Assembly (NCBI GenBank): GCA_034509425.1
Contig: JAVTVJ010000070.1
Location: 3,224,001 to 3,288,000, forward strand
Source: Eopsaltria australis
Taxonomy: Eukaryota > Chordata > Aves > Passeriformes > Petroicidae
Direction: 5' to 3'
DNA length: 64,000 nucleotides
Shown in pieces: positions 60,795-64,000 of the stretch. Within the stretch, counting starts at the first letter, position 1, and every line of letters starts with the position of its first letter. The notes below the pieces were generated by a model. The model searched no databases and had not been told where the DNA came from. It worked only from the letters and a program-made list of their open reading frames with translations. The position numbers and the translations under genes are program-made.

Positions 60795-64000
<3,206 letters not shown>

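Overview
This 64 kb window is vertebrate nuclear DNA, almost certainly from a bird. It is AT-rich, sparse in repeats, and its only clear transposons are CR1 LINE 3' ends with the sequence typical of bird genomes (two adjacent copies at about 10.44-11.10 kb). The short ATG-to-stop ORFs are mostly noise. The real coding sequence is split into exons with good splice sites, all on the minus strand and all in the right third of the window.

Right part (41.3-64 kb): two consecutive minus-strand genes. First is the 3' end of MTCL3 (also called SOGA3 or C6orf174). It has one large coiled-coil exon (63380-62206) and a final 36-codon exon for a hydrophobic C-terminal tail (60905-60795); the upstream exons lie beyond the right edge. 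Next is the orthologue of human KIAA0408, which I can assemble in full as five coding exons (49629-49489, 46693-46352, 46006-45927, 44744-43370, 41494-41324), giving 702 codons plus stop. Gene order and strand match human 6q22.33, where SOGA3-KIAA0408 read-through transcripts are known. A candidate KIAA0408 promoter and 5'UTR exon lies near 53.7-54.0 kb, with a composite E-box/CRE site. A strong splice donor in the MTCL3 3'UTR (at 60570) could serve read-through splicing.

Left part (1-41.3 kb): I find no protein-coding gene, no CpG-island promoter and no recognisable structural RNA. By human synteny this should be the interval toward ECHDC1/RNF146/RSPO3, but no exon of those genes was recognised. 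It holds microsatellites, a G-run cluster, a perfect 23-bp-arm hairpin, CR1 copies, and faint relics of ancient amniote repeats.

Most notable points: an apparent one-base deletion in the conserved MTCL3 exon (near 62601-62603), which may be an assembly error or a real frameshift; the MTCL3/KIAA0408 arrangement, which looks like one MTCL1-type gene divided into two neighbours; the near-invariant membrane-tail exon; and a 162-base homopurine tract inside a KIAA0408 intron. I saw no sign of a wholly new biological system.
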